In this document: one piece after another, positions 18,089-26,389 of the stretch
Position numbering within the stretch: position 1 is the first letter of the stretch
Layout: every line of letters starts with the position of its first letter
Origin: Mycolicibacterium sp. BiH015
GTDB taxonomy: Bacteria; Actinomycetota; Actinomycetes; Mycobacteriales; Mycobacteriaceae
Assembly: GCF_027706845.1 (NCBI RefSeq)
Contig: NZ_JAQGCZ010000010.1
Coordinates: 124,001-188,000 of the forward strand
Direction of reading: 5' to 3'
Length of the DNA stretch: 64,000 nucleotides
Made by a program: the position numbers and the translations under genes
Notes under the pieces: model-generated
What the model was told of the DNA's origin: nothing
Seen by the model: only the letters and a program-made list of their open reading frames with translations
Database searches by the model: none

Positions 18089-18558
18089 ACGGACAGGTCG
18101 CGCCGTAGTTTGGCGACGTGCCCGGTCGCGCGGATGTTGTACTGGGCCACCTCGATCTTGCCCTTCTCGTCGACGACGAACGTCGAGCGGATGACGCCCT
18201 GAACGGTCTTGCCGTACATCGTCTTCTCACCGTAGGCGCCCCATGCTTCGAGGACTCTTCGATCGGGATCCGACAGCAGCGGGAACGTGAGCCTCTCGGC
18301 GTCGCGGAACTTGGCCAGTTTCTCGGGCTTGTCAGGGGAAATACCGACGACGTCGAGGCCGGCGTCGTTGAGCTCGGCAAGGTTGTCACGAAAGTCGCAG
18401 GCTTCCTTCGTGCAGCCGGGAGTGGAGGCGGCCGGGTAGAAGTACACGATGACCTTGCGGCCCTTGTAGTCGGAGAGTTTGACGGTGTTGCCGTCGGCGT
18501 CGGGGAGGCTGAACGCGGGTGCTTTGTCTCCGACCTCGAGACGGGGGGTTTGCGACAT
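18085..18558 (-). CDS. bcp: Thioredoxin-dependent peroxiredoxin Bcp
   Basis: A 157-residue cytosolic peroxiredoxin of the BCP/PrxQ class that reduces hydrogen peroxide and organic hydroperoxides. The peroxidatic Cys49 lies in STPGCT and the PrxQ-type resolving Cys54 follows five residues later in KEACDF. The rest follows the thioredoxin fold (GDKAPAFSLPD, KVIVYFYP). The start at 18558 is preceded by GGAGG and gives the same length as M. tuberculosis Bcp (Rv2521). Confidence 0.95.
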   Translation of the reverse strand: MSQTPRLEVGDKAPAFSLPDADGNTVKLSDYKGRKVIVYFYPAASTPGCTKEACDFRDNLAELNDAGLDVVGISPDKPEKLAKFRDAERLTFPLLSDPDRRVLEAWGAYGEKTMYGKTVQGVIRSTFVVDEKGKIEVAQYNIRATGHVAKLRRDLSV

Positions 18559-18723
18559 GGGTGGATGTTCCTCCGGGCAGTCCCTGCTGATGCGGATCGT
18601 TGCGTCGACCGGGCGCTCAGGTGCGCTCCGGCTCATCTAGGGTAGTGCGACGAGAACTGTTGGTTGGGGCCCATTGGTGGGGCGTTGCCGGCGCGCGACG
18701 CGCCGGAGGCATTGGAGGTAGAT

Positions 18724-18951
18724 GTGGCGGACCGGGATCCCGACACCATCAAGGCTGAGATCGATGTGGCGCGCGAACAACTCGCGCTGACGGTCGACTC
18801 ACTCGCCGAGCGGGCGAATCCTCGCCGAGTTGCCGACGACATCAAGGCGGGCGTTCTCAGGTTCGTGACGAAGCCCCCGGTGGCCCTTTCGCTGGCGGGT
18901 CTGGGCGCGGTGGTGATCGTGGTGGTCATCCGTCGCGCGCGCAGGCCCTGA
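18724..18951 (+). CDS. DUF3618 family small membrane protein
   Basis: A 75-residue protein, Rv2520c-like in size and position. The N-terminal half is a charged helix (DPDTIKAEIDVAREQLALTV) characteristic of DUF3618. One membrane segment lies near the C-terminus, followed by a basic tail RRARRP. The start is the GTG at 18724, with GGAGG at 18714. The function is unknown; an envelope-associated anchor is plausible. It converges on a tiny opposite-strand gene. Confidence 0.85.
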   Translation: MADRDPDTIKAEIDVAREQLALTVDSLAERANPRRVADDIKAGVLRFVTKPPVALSLAGLGAVVIVVVIRRARRP

Positions 18952-18957
18952 GGAAAG

Positions 18958-19128
18958 TCAGCGACGGCGACCGGACCGGAACCAGTCGGCAATCGAGAAG
19001 CCGGGCGGATTGGCGACACGGCCGAGGCGACTGCAGTTGCGTATCGCCAGCGGCTGCGCAACGGCAACGTCATGAGCCGAGTCCTCGCCATGGGCTTCGG
19101 TGACAACCGAATCGACCGGGCTTGACAT
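18958..19128 (-). CDS. Small hypothetical protein (56 aa)
   Basis: A complete reading frame from ATG 19128 to TGA at 18958, preceded by GAGGAA eight bases upstream of the start. The product begins MSSPVDSVVTEAHGED and ends with a more protein-like C-terminus containing NCSRLGRVANPPGFSIADWF and a basic RSGRRR tail. I do not recognise the family. The good ribosome site, mycobacterial-type base composition and convergent position just after DUF3618 make it more likely real than chance. There is a single Cys and no signal or membrane segment. Confidence 0.6.
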   Translation of the reverse strand: MSSPVDSVVTEAHGEDSAHDVAVAQPLAIRNCSRLGRVANPPGFSIADWFRSGRRR

Positions 19129-19502
19129 CAGCAAATTCCTCGATTTCTACTCTGTGTCTCCGAGCGGGGTTCGCTCCAAGCGCTTCAGCTAACTGCACCA
19201 TAACACCATCGGTCGTCTTTGCCCAGCGCAATGCACATGCAATTGTGGAAGACGCACAAAGCCGTTACTGCGTGAGGGATAACGGCGGAAGAGACAGTAG
19301 TTACCGGCATGTGACATCTAGCACATAACACCGTCTCTACTGGCCAAAACACAGGTAATTTTCACAATCGTAAAATCTGCTGGGCCACAGGCGCAGCCAG
19401 TAGCTGCTGACGGGATCGGTGCGCGGGGGCCGCAGGTTTCGGTCGGTGGTGTCCTCTACGCTGGCGCTGACCCACGACGAGCGAATGCGAAGGAGACGCC
19501 GG
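19129..19502. other. AT-richer intergenic region
   Basis: About 370 bp without a gene, distinctly lower in GC than the flanks (19130-19400). It must hold promoters for the small minus-strand gene at 18958-19128 and for the plus-strand gene at 19503. Short inverted or repeated CAT/ATG motifs occur around 19235-19325, but no promoter could be assigned with confidence. Confidence 0.4.
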
Positions 19503-19871
19503 ATGGCGTGGTTTCTCGCCCTGCAAGGCCCGGCTCAGCCAAGTCATCAGGCCTCGGTGTACGAGCTGCAAGAGGGGTCCGACGTCGACAAGCTTGCCGC
19601 CGAACTCGCCAGTGCCGTGACGCTGGACCGTGTGGTAGCTATCCCCGCGATGCTGCCGCAGAATTCCAGGAAGCGTCAGAAGGTCACCCTGTATGTACGC
19701 CCGGCGGCATGGGGGATGTGGACGTTCTACGAGCTGTCCGAGGAGGACAAGCGGCAGCTGATCAAAGAGAACCCGTTGGTTCAGGCGATGCAGCAGCATC
19801 AGCGCGAACACGCCGCTCAGGGCGGCGCGCCCGTCAACCCGCTGCTGGGCCAGCCCGGTCCGCGCCGCTGA
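19503..19871 (+). CDS. Conserved hypothetical protein (122 aa)
   Basis: A soluble 122-residue protein starting MAWFLALQGPAQPSHQASVYELQEG. It has a segment VTLYVRPAAWGMWTFYELSEEDKR and a Gln/Pro-rich tail. No signal peptide, membrane segment or catalytic motif is seen, and I do not recognise the family. The ATG at 19503 follows AAGGAGA at about 19489. The mixture of beta-strand-like and helical stretches suggests a small folded domain. Confidence 0.75.
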   Translation: MAWFLALQGPAQPSHQASVYELQEGSDVDKLAAELASAVTLDRVVAIPAMLPQNSRKRQKVTLYVRPAAWGMWTFYELSEEDKRQLIKENPLVQAMQQHQREHAAQGGAPVNPLLGQPGPRR

Positions 19872-19948
19872 CGCGGCAACACTGAAACGAGCGGTGCCCT
19901 CTCGGCAACAGGGCCGGGGGAGCGCATCGCCCATTGGTGCGTGGGCGG

Positions 19949-20200
19949 CTACTGGGTGTCGCTGTTGAACAGGTACCAGAGGCCGTCGTCGCCTTGGCGG
20001 CAGAGGAAGTACGGGTAGGCCGCATCCTCCTCGGGGTTCGCCAGGGCGATGTTCGGTCCGTCCGCCATGCAGGCTTCCTGGGTGACGAAGGTGACGGGTG
20101 CGCCGTTGGCATCGACGACCCGGACTTCCTCAGCGTTGGCGATTCCGGAGCCTGCGATCGCGGCGGCGACGAAAGCTCCGCCGATGAGCAGCTTCTTCAT
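19949..20200 (-). CDS. Small secreted protein (83 aa)
   Basis: An 83-residue protein with a clear Sec signal: MKKLLIGGAFVAAAIAGSG followed by an ANA cleavage site at about residue 23. The mature part of about 60 residues contains EEVRVVDANGAPVTFVTQEAC, a second Cys in FLCRQG and an aromatic C-terminus (WYLFNSDTQ). The two cysteines could form a disulphide. The start is at 20200, preceded by GAGGGGA. Function is unknown; it is probably exported to the cell wall. Confidence 0.8.
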   Translation of the reverse strand: MKKLLIGGAFVAAAIAGSGIANAEEVRVVDANGAPVTFVTQEACMADGPNIALANPEEDAAYPYFLCRQGDDGLWYLFNSDTQ

Positions 20201-20497
20201 GGTGTTTCCCCTCGGTTCATATGGTCCGGTCAGCGCCGGTCTTCCTCGCCTGGTGACGCTGGGCAAACTGTAAGCCGCAAGATATGGCGGGGCGTGGCGT
20301 TTCGAGCAAATATTGACGGGGATTCTCTAAAAATATGCGCTGGTAAGCCGCCTGTTAGGCGCTGTTCATCGCTGCGGCAGTGTTCCCGGTATGGCGCGCT
20401 GTGGGCCGCAGACCACCGCAGATCTGGGGCCGGATCGGCGACACGGCATACCCGGATCGGCGGCAAGTCGGACAGCCAGCTAGCGCCCCTGAAACGA
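20201..20497. other. Intergenic region, no gene seen
   Basis: About 300 bp between the small secreted protein and the tRNA-Lys terminator. An AT-rich patch at 20305-20340 includes TTGACG at 20313, but no properly spaced -10 was found. No convincing coding sequence on either strand. Confidence 0.4.
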
Positions 20498-20521
20498 CAA
20501 AAACCCCGCTTGAGCAGGGTG
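20498..20521 (-). terminator. Rho-independent terminator after tRNA-Lys
   Basis: Reading the minus strand away from the tRNA, a stem of seven pairs with one mismatch (ACCCTGC / GCGGGGT, four-base loop) is followed by a T-run. This is a classical intrinsic terminator, unusually canonical for this genome. Confidence 0.75.
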
Positions 20522-20527
20522 TTTGTG

Positions 20528-20603
<76 letters not shown>

Positions 20604-20759
20604 GCGTGTGAGACAATAACAGGCCCGCGGCGCAGGATGAAATCGCGATAACCGTGGCGGAGCCGACGCCGTCGTCGGGTCTCCATATCAAAATTGACCG
20701 TAGAATTGTCGCCGACGAACTGTGGGCGCAGAGCCCTGTATGCGAGGTGGAGCCGAATT

Positions 20760-21980
20760 ATGTGGCAGGTCAACTCAGCGGCCCGGACGCGCCGGAAACG
20801 GTCCTGGTTGGTGGCTGCTGCGCTCGTTCCCGCGATGGTGCTCGGACTGTCGGCCTGCGGCGGGAACGCCGAACCGCCCAAGCCTCAGGTGATCACGGAC
20901 AAGGGCACCCCCTTCGGCGATCTCCTCATCCCCAAGCTGACCGCCTCTGTCCAGGACGGTGCCGTCGGGGTCAGCGCCGGGGCACCCGTCACCGTCAGCG
21001 CCGAGGACGGCGTGCTGGGCTCGGTGACCATGGTCAACGAGGACGGCGAAACCGTCGCCGGTGAGCTGTCCCCGGACGGGCTGACATGGGCCACCGCCGA
21101 GCCGCTCGGCTACAACAAGCGATACACGCTGACCGCGCAGTCGCTCGGGCTCGGCGGTGTGACGAGTCGTCAGATGACGTTCGAGACGCATTCGCCCGAG
21201 AACCTCACGATGCCCTACGTTCTGCCCAACGACGGCGAGGTCGTCGGTGTCGGGCAGCCGGTGGCGATCCAGTTCGACGAGAACATCCCGAACCGGCTGG
21301 CCGCTCAGCGCGCCATCACCGTCAAGACCAACCCGCCCGTCGAAGGTGCGTTCTACTGGCTCAACAACCGCGAAGTCCGTTGGCGCCCAGCCGAATACTG
21401 GAAGCCGGGAACAACGGTGGAGGTTCAGGTCAACACCTATGGCGTCGACCTGGGTGACGGCCTGTTCGGCCAGGAGAATGTCGCGACGAGCTTCACCATC
21501 GGCGACCAGATGATCACGACCGTGGACGACAACACCAAGACGCTCACGGTGCGCCGCAACGGTGAAGTCATCAAGACCATGCCGGTGTCGATGGGCAAGA
21601 ACAGCACACCCACCAACAACGGGGTGTACATCGTCGGCGACCGTCGGTCGCACATGGTGATGGATTCATCGACCTATGGGGTTCCGACCAACTCGCCCAA
21701 CGGGTATCGCACCGAGGTCGATTGGGCCACCCAGATCTCCTACAGTGGCATCTACGTGCACGCGGCTCCGTGGTCGGTGGGCAGCCAGGGGGAGAGCAAC
21801 GTCAGCCACGGCTGCATCAACGTCAGCACCAGCAATGGGCAGTGGTTCTACGACAACTCCAAACGTGGGGACATCGTCGAAGTCGTCAACACCGTCGGCT
21901 CGCCGCTGTCGGGCACCGACGGGCTCGGCGACTGGAACATTCCGTGGGAGCAGTGGAAGGCCGGCAACGCCAACGTGTGA
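20760..21980 (+). CDS. ldtB: L,D-transpeptidase LdtB (LdtMt2-type), lipoprotein
   Basis: A 406-residue periplasmic enzyme forming 3-3 (mDAP-mDAP) peptidoglycan crosslinks, the main carbapenem-sensitive transpeptidase of mycobacteria. A basic N-terminus and hydrophobic segment end in the lipobox LSAC (lipid-modified Cys33). Two Ig-like domains follow, then the YkuD domain with catalytic Cys352 in SHGCIN and His334 in VHAAPW. The C-terminal EQWKAGN extension is also present in LdtMt2 (Rv2518c). Start ATG 20760; upstream in-frame codons to 20694 lack the signal pattern. It is probably monocistronic or coupled to the NTF2-like gene 7 bp downstream. Confidence 0.97.
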   Translation: MWQVNSAARTRRKRSWLVAAALVPAMVLGLSACGGNAEPPKPQVITDKGTPFGDLLIPKLTASVQDGAVGVSAGAPVTVSAEDGVLGSVTMVNEDGETVAGELSPDGLTWATAEPLGYNKRYTLTAQSLGLGGVTSRQMTFETHSPENLTMPYVLPNDGEVVGVGQPVAIQFDENIPNRLAAQRAITVKTNPPVEGAFYWLNNREVRWRPAEYWKPGTTVEVQVNTYGVDLGDGLFGQENVATSFTIGDQMITTVDDNTKTLTVRRNGEVIKTMPVSMGKNSTPTNNGVYIVGDRRSHMVMDSSTYGVPTNSPNGYRTEVDWATQISYSGIYVHAAPWSVGSQGESNVSHGCINVSTSNGQWFYDNSKRGDIVEVVNTVGSPLSGTDGLGDWNIPWEQWKAGNANV

Positions 21981-21987
21981 CGCGCCG

Positions 21988-22356
21988 ATGATCGACGCCG
22001 ACCAGTTTGCCCGCGAGTGGGTGCGGGCCTGGAACGACCACGACATCGAAGCAGTTCTCACGCACTTCGACGACGCGGTCCTTTTCACCTCACCCGTCGC
22101 GCTGAAGGTGCTGCCGTCCACTGGCGGCGTGGTGCAGGGTAAAGCTGCGCTGCGTGAGTACTGGACGACGGTCCTGGTGAGCGTCCCCGACCTCGAGTTC
22201 GCCGTCGAAGGTGTGTTCGGTGGCATCGACACCGTTGTGATCGCCTATCGGAACCAGAACGGCGGGGTGGTGAGCGAGGTGCTCCGATTCAACGAGGACG
22301 GCCTCGTCATCGAGGGCCACGCAACGCATTTGATACGGGAAACGCCGCCTACCTGA
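21988..22356 (+). CDS. SnoaL/NTF2-like protein
   Basis: A 122-residue protein with the SnoaL-like pattern FAREWVRAWNDHDIEAVLTHFDDAV at the N-terminus and GKAALREYWTTVL in the middle. Such alpha+beta-barrel domains bind small hydrophobic ligands or act as cyclases/isomerases, and the ligand here is unknown. It lies 7 bp downstream of ldtB, so it is likely cotranscribed. The stop codon lies inside a terminator hairpin. Confidence 0.82.
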   Translation: MIDADQFAREWVRAWNDHDIEAVLTHFDDAVLFTSPVALKVLPSTGGVVQGKAALREYWTTVLVSVPDLEFAVEGVFGGIDTVVIAYRNQNGGVVSEVLRFNEDGLVIEGHATHLIRETPPT

Positions 22357-22367
22357 GTAGACGGCGT
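22342..22367 (+). terminator. Hairpin terminator ending the ldtB unit
   Basis: ACGCCG and CTAC arms pair with GTAG and CGGCGT (one C/A mismatch) around a CTGA loop that contains the stop codon of the SnoaL-like gene. No T-run follows. Confidence 0.55.
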
Positions 22368-22377
22368 CCCCGTACTG

Positions 22378-22466
22378 GGGTGGCTGACGGGACTCGAACC
22401 CAACCCGAGGGCACGGGCGCGAACGGCAGGGTCTCACCGCCGGGCAGTTTCCGAGCTACCACATCG
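22378..22466 (-). pseudogene. tRNA-like remnant / 24-bp tRNA-His 3'-end copy
   Basis: Bases 22378-22401 are identical to 30774-30797, which encode the 3' acceptor strand and most of the T-arm of tRNA-His. The following bases still look vaguely tRNA-like on the minus strand (GTGGTAGCTC and paired GC-rich arms). No 5' acceptor strand pairs with it, and no seven-base loop with U33 can be built, so it is not a working tRNA. It fits an attachment-site footprint. Confidence 0.55.
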
Positions 22467-22537
22467 TTGGTCATCGTCGTCCCTTCGCCGTGTTCGGCTG
22501 CGTTGTCACTGTAGGGAAGTCACACCGTCTCGTGGTG

Positions 22538-23137
22538 TCAGTCAAGGAAGGGATTGTGTGACGGCAGCGGCTTGATCAGCGGATCGAGCAGTTTGGCCGA
22601 CTGCTCGACGCTGAGGACGTCGCCGGGGTACAGCGGGATGATCTCGCGCACGGTGTCGTCGTACTCCCAGACGTCCTCGCCGATCAACCGGCCGCGGTCA
22701 TCGTAAGGCCAGATCATGTGCTCCGCCGTCTTGACCAGGTAGTAGGCATTGGGATCGACCGGCGCACCCTCGGCTGCCAATATGTGGCCAGGCGTTTGCT
22801 GGTAGATCAGCGACGTGGACACGATCATGTGGTCGCTGACTGCCAACTTCTCATCCTCGGCGTAGAAGATGCACTGTGCGGACTGCGACCATTCGTGATA
22901 GACCGCCTTGACTTCCTCGGCGCCGTTGAGCGTGAGGGTCTTGCCCAGCATCGTGAAGTGGTAGACCGGCGCTTCGACAGTCATGTCGGGCGCGAAAATC
23001 TCCTGGTAGCGGCCAGCCATTTCCAGATAGCGGTGACGGTTGTAGGCGTGCAGGAGGTAAAGATGCCGAGGGTTCTCGGTCGTCTCGATCAGGCGCTCCA
23101 CCGCGCGGTTGGTCTGGGTGATGTCGAATCTGGTCAT
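22538..23137 (-). CDS. NTF2-like superfamily protein (199 aa)
   Basis: A 199-residue soluble protein starting MTRFDITQTNRAVERL, with YNRHRYLEMAGRYQEIF and TLNGAEEVKAVYHEWSQS resembling SnoaL/NTF2-like ligand-binding folds, and a longer than usual C-terminal part. The start at 23137 has GAAAGGA upstream. It begins 11 bp after the stop of the acyl-CoA ligase and ends the three-gene minus-strand unit acyltransferase-ligase-NTF2. It may handle the hydrophobic substrate of that pathway, but no catalytic residue can be named. Confidence 0.78.
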   Translation of the reverse strand: MTRFDITQTNRAVERLIETTENPRHLYLLHAYNRHRYLEMAGRYQEIFAPDMTVEAPVYHFTMLGKTLTLNGAEEVKAVYHEWSQSAQCIFYAEDEKLAVSDHMIVSTSLIYQQTPGHILAAEGAPVDPNAYYLVKTAEHMIWPYDDRGRLIGEDVWEYDDTVREIIPLYPGDVLSVEQSAKLLDPLIKPLPSHNPFLD

Positions 23138-23148
23138 ATCGGTTCCTT

Positions 23149-24759
23149 TCAGGCTGTCGCGAACATTGTTCGCAGTTCGGATTTCTTGAATTTGCCTGTG
23201 GCAGAGCATGGAAGCGCGGCGACGAACTCCACGCGATCGGGCAGCTGCCACCTCGCGAACTCCTGGGCGAGGTGGTCGCGCAGTTCTTCAGGCGATGCCG
23301 TCGCGTTGTCCCGTAACACCACGACGGCGAGCGGGCGTTCGCCCCATCGGTCGTCGGGCATGGCGATCACGGCGGCTTGCGCGACCGAGGGGTGCGACAT
23401 GAGCTGGTTCTCCAGATCCACCGACGAGATCCACTCACCGCCCGATTTGACGAGATCCTTCGAGCGATCGCAGATGCGAATGCAGCCGTGCGGATCGATG
23501 CGAACGACGTCGCCGGTCCGGAACCATCCGTCGTCGGTGAAGTTCTCGGCTCCCCGGCCGCCGTGATAGCTACCCGTCACCCAGGGGCCGCGCACTTCGA
23601 GTTCCCCCATGGCCGCGTCGTCCCAGGCGACAGTCTTACCGTTGTCATCCCGGGCGCGGATCTCGACGAATGGGCTGGCGACACCTTGGCGCGTGCGGTA
23701 GCCGTACCGTTCATCCTGTCCGCCGGTGTCCAGGTGCTCGGGCAGTCGGCAGACTGCTCCCAAGGGTGCGGTCTCGGTCATTCCCCATGCCTGCACGACC
23801 GTCAGTCCGTGGCGGTCGAATCCCTCGAACATGGACTGCGGGACTGCCGCCCCGCCGACGATCAGCCGGTCCAATTCCGGCAGCTTCCATCGATCGGGCT
23901 CGGCGTCGAGCGCGGCGAGCATGCCCATCCAGACGGTGGGAACGCCGGCCGTCATGGTGACGTGTTCATTCGCGCACAAGTCGAGCACGCTTTCGGGATC
24001 AAGGCGTGGACCGGGCAGCACCAACCGGGCGCCCGCGAGAGCCGCGGCATACGGCAGGCCCCACGCATTGGCGTGGAACATCGGGACAACGGGCAGGACG
24101 GTATCCCTGGCCGACACCGCCAGCTGGTCGGGCAGTGCCGCTACGAGTGAATGCAGCACCAGGGCGCGATGCGAGTACACGACACCTTTGGGGCGACCGG
24201 TGGTACCGGAGGTGTAGCACATCGCCGCCGGTTGACGCTCATCGAGCGCAGTCCATTCGACGGGTTCGGCGTGCGCGAGCAGCGTCTCGTAGTCGAGAGT
24301 TCCAGCCGTCGCCTTGCCGGAGTGGCTCACGACGATGATGTGAGCGAAATCGCATGTGGCACGGAAACTTTCGAACACTTCCAGCAGCGACTCGTCGACG
24401 ACGATCACGGTGTCCCCGGCGTCGTTGACGATAAAGCCGAGTTCGTCGGGGAAGAGCCGCGGGTTAAGGGTGTGGATAACGGCACCCATTGCGGGCACGG
24501 CGAAGTACAACTCCAGGTGCTCACTCTGGTTCCACATCAGCGTGGCAACCCGGTCGCCGGCGCCGACGCCCAGCGAGCGCAGTGCGGCGGCGAGCCGCCG
24601 AGCGCGTGAAGCGCAGGCACCGAAGGTGGTCCGACTCACCGCGCCGGATGGCCGACGCGAGATCACCGCCTGACCGGCGTGGAACCGTTCGGCCCGTTCG
24701 ACGATTCCGGTCAACGTGAGTTGGTGATCCATACTGCCGCTGGCGATGTCAGGGTTCAT
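23149..24759 (-). CDS. Fatty-acid-CoA/AMP ligase (FadD-like)
   Basis: A 536-residue acyl-adenylating enzyme of the ANL superfamily. The AMP-binding P-loop YTSGTTGRPKG is at 182-192, followed by QAWGMTETAPLG (A5 core), GWFRTGDVVRID (A7), DRSKDLVKSGGEWIS (A8 hinge) and ATGKFKK, holding the catalytic C-terminal Lys. It should convert a free fatty acid to its acyl-CoA. The start overlaps the upstream acyltransferase stop as ATGA, showing translational coupling, so the CoA ester is probably passed to that acyltransferase. FadD13 of the mymA operon is the closest functional parallel I can name. Confidence 0.92.
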   Translation of the reverse strand: MNPDIASGSMDHQLTLTGIVERAERFHAGQAVISRRPSGAVSRTTFGACASRARRLAAALRSLGVGAGDRVATLMWNQSEHLELYFAVPAMGAVIHTLNPRLFPDELGFIVNDAGDTVIVVDESLLEVFESFRATCDFAHIIVVSHSGKATAGTLDYETLLAHAEPVEWTALDERQPAAMCYTSGTTGRPKGVVYSHRALVLHSLVAALPDQLAVSARDTVLPVVPMFHANAWGLPYAAALAGARLVLPGPRLDPESVLDLCANEHVTMTAGVPTVWMGMLAALDAEPDRWKLPELDRLIVGGAAVPQSMFEGFDRHGLTVVQAWGMTETAPLGAVCRLPEHLDTGGQDERYGYRTRQGVASPFVEIRARDDNGKTVAWDDAAMGELEVRGPWVTGSYHGGRGAENFTDDGWFRTGDVVRIDPHGCIRICDRSKDLVKSGGEWISSVDLENQLMSHPSVAQAAVIAMPDDRWGERPLAVVVLRDNATASPEELRDHLAQEFARWQLPDRVEFVAALPCSATGKFKKSELRTMFATA

Positions 24760-26282
24760 GAGCTTGCCTTTCTGCGGGTCGTCGGCGCCGTACGCAGGCC
24801 CGTGACTTGCGGTGGCGCCGTGTGTTGGGATGCGTGTTCGATGAGTTCGGCCAGCCCGGCCCGCAACGCGTCGAGAATCGTCCAGGGGTCGTCGACCAGG
24901 TTGCGGTCGACGACGACGCCGAATTCCAGCGAGTCCTGGTAGCTCATCACGGTGATGTTGATGCCGATTCCGTCGAGCACACCAGACACCGGAACCTGGG
25001 CGTGCTGACGTGCGCCGCCCAGATACAGCGGAGTCGACGGGCCAGGAACGTTGGAAATCATCACGTTGGCCGGCTGATTCAGGCCCCGCATTCCCGCCAA
25101 GCGAGAGGTGGCGCGGGCGGCTTGCGCCAGCAGGGCGGGCGGTATGAAGTGGTTGGCGTCTTGCAGCAAGGATGCCGGCAGCGCGCGCTGACGCTCTTTC
25201 GCCGCCCGCATGGCGTTGCTGATGCGAGCCAACCGACGGACCGGGTCGCCCTCATCTGTCGGTAGCTCGGTGAGCATCACCGACACCCGATTGCCGAAGG
25301 TTCCCTTCTGCTCGGGGGTTCGCACCGACATCGGCACGAATCCGGCGAGTGGCTCGGCGGGCAATTCGCCGCGCTCATCGAGCCAGGCACGCAGTCCGGA
25401 GCTGCAGATCGCAACGACGACGTCGTTGACGGTGCAACCGAAAGTGTTTTTGATCGCCTTGACGTCGCGCAGCGACATCGATCCGAATGCGACGCGGCGG
25501 TGCGGGGACACGCGCGCCTGGAATCGGGTGCGGGGCGCGGTGATGTCGCTACCCGGTACCGGCAGCCTGTTAGACGGGGCCGGTATCGCGCGTTTGATCG
25601 CCCGGCTGGCGCGCGCGACGAGCTTTACGCCAGGCAGATGCCGGATGGTCGGGACGTCGTCGAGGTGCGGCAGCGCGGTCGGACCTGCGCGCATCACCCG
25701 CAGCGGTTGGCACATCAGACCGGCCAGGCCGCGGCCAAGCATCTCAAGATCGGAGGGGAACGGCTCGGCGACCATCGGTGGTGCCGGATCGCGTTCGCTC
25801 TGGCCGCTTGCGTCGAGCAGGATGCTCATCACCTCGGCGCCCGACACCCCGTCAACAGCGGCGTGATGCATCTTGGTGAGCACCGCCACCCGGCCATCAT
25901 CGAGTCCGCCGATGACGTAGACCTCCCATAGTGGGCGAGCCCGGTCGAGCTGGCGGCCGATGATCCGGGCAACCTGTTCGGCGAGTTGGCGATCGTTTCC
26001 GGGCGCCGGCAGCGCGAGTTCCCGGACGTGATACTCGATGTCGAAGGTGCCGTCGTCGACCCAGTATGGGTAGTCGAGGGACAGCGGAACCTGAGCCAGT
26101 CGCCAGCGGAACGTGGGCAGCAGGTGCAGGCGTCGGCTGATCAGCGCACGGACCAGCGCAGCGTCGAGCGGACGGCCCGAATCGGTATGGGCGTCGTAGA
26201 TTCCGAGAACGCTGACGTGCCCTTGCACACGATCGTTCTCCATCGCCAGGAACTGCGTGTCGAGGCTGGTCAGTTGTCGCAT
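24756..26282 (-). CDS. Wax ester synthase/diacylglycerol acyltransferase (WS/DGAT)
   Basis: A 508-residue acyltransferase beginning MRQLTSLDTQFLAMENDR, the usual opening of this family (LSPLDAxFL). It has PLWE (117-120) and the catalytic HHAAVDG motif (139-145, His140), and ends with family elements such as NVMISNVPGPSTPLYLGGA. It would transfer a fatty acyl group from CoA to an alcohol or diacylglycerol, giving wax ester or triacylglycerol at the membrane. A TTG 51 bp upstream could extend it; the Met matches family starts. First gene of the unit, divergent from the PucR gene. Confidence 0.93.
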   Translation of the reverse strand: MRQLTSLDTQFLAMENDRVQGHVSVLGIYDAHTDSGRPLDAALVRALISRRLHLLPTFRWRLAQVPLSLDYPYWVDDGTFDIEYHVRELALPAPGNDRQLAEQVARIIGRQLDRARPLWEVYVIGGLDDGRVAVLTKMHHAAVDGVSGAEVMSILLDASGQSERDPAPPMVAEPFPSDLEMLGRGLAGLMCQPLRVMRAGPTALPHLDDVPTIRHLPGVKLVARASRAIKRAIPAPSNRLPVPGSDITAPRTRFQARVSPHRRVAFGSMSLRDVKAIKNTFGCTVNDVVVAICSSGLRAWLDERGELPAEPLAGFVPMSVRTPEQKGTFGNRVSVMLTELPTDEGDPVRRLARISNAMRAAKERQRALPASLLQDANHFIPPALLAQAARATSRLAGMRGLNQPANVMISNVPGPSTPLYLGGARQHAQVPVSGVLDGIGINITVMSYQDSLEFGVVVDRNLVDDPWTILDALRAGLAELIEHASQHTAPPQVTGLRTAPTTRRKASS

Positions 26283-26366
26283 GTATTGATGGTCTGCGAG
26301 AGTGCGCCCCGATTTCTTGTCCGCGGCCGCCAACGCTGTGTCCGGCTGTTGTCGAATATCCGCACT

Positions 26367-26377
26367 ACTTCGGAAGT
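26367..26377. promoter_or_regulatory. Dyad between WS/DGAT and pucR genes
   Basis: ACTTC-G-GAAGT is a perfect dyad of five-base arms around one central base, in the 107-bp divergent spacer just upstream of the PucR start. It could be an operator or the promoter-proximal activator site. Only this one copy was seen. Confidence 0.35.
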
Positions 26378-26389
26378 CACAGCGCTACC

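Noticed and set aside
18633..19106. 157-residue minus-strand frame across the DUF3618 gene
   Set aside because: Runs antisense through the convincing DUF3618 gene; the small 56-aa frame on the same strand has the ribosome site.
19362..19934. 190-residue minus-strand frame
   Set aside because: Antisense to the 122-aa gene, low complexity, no ribosome site.
22378..22466. A functional tRNA at this position
   Set aside because: No acceptor 5' strand, and no anticodon loop with U33; only the 3' end matches tRNA-His.
24792..26282. Long plus-strand frames within the WS/DGAT region
   Set aside because: Antisense to a gene with the HHxxxDG motif; no family-like features.
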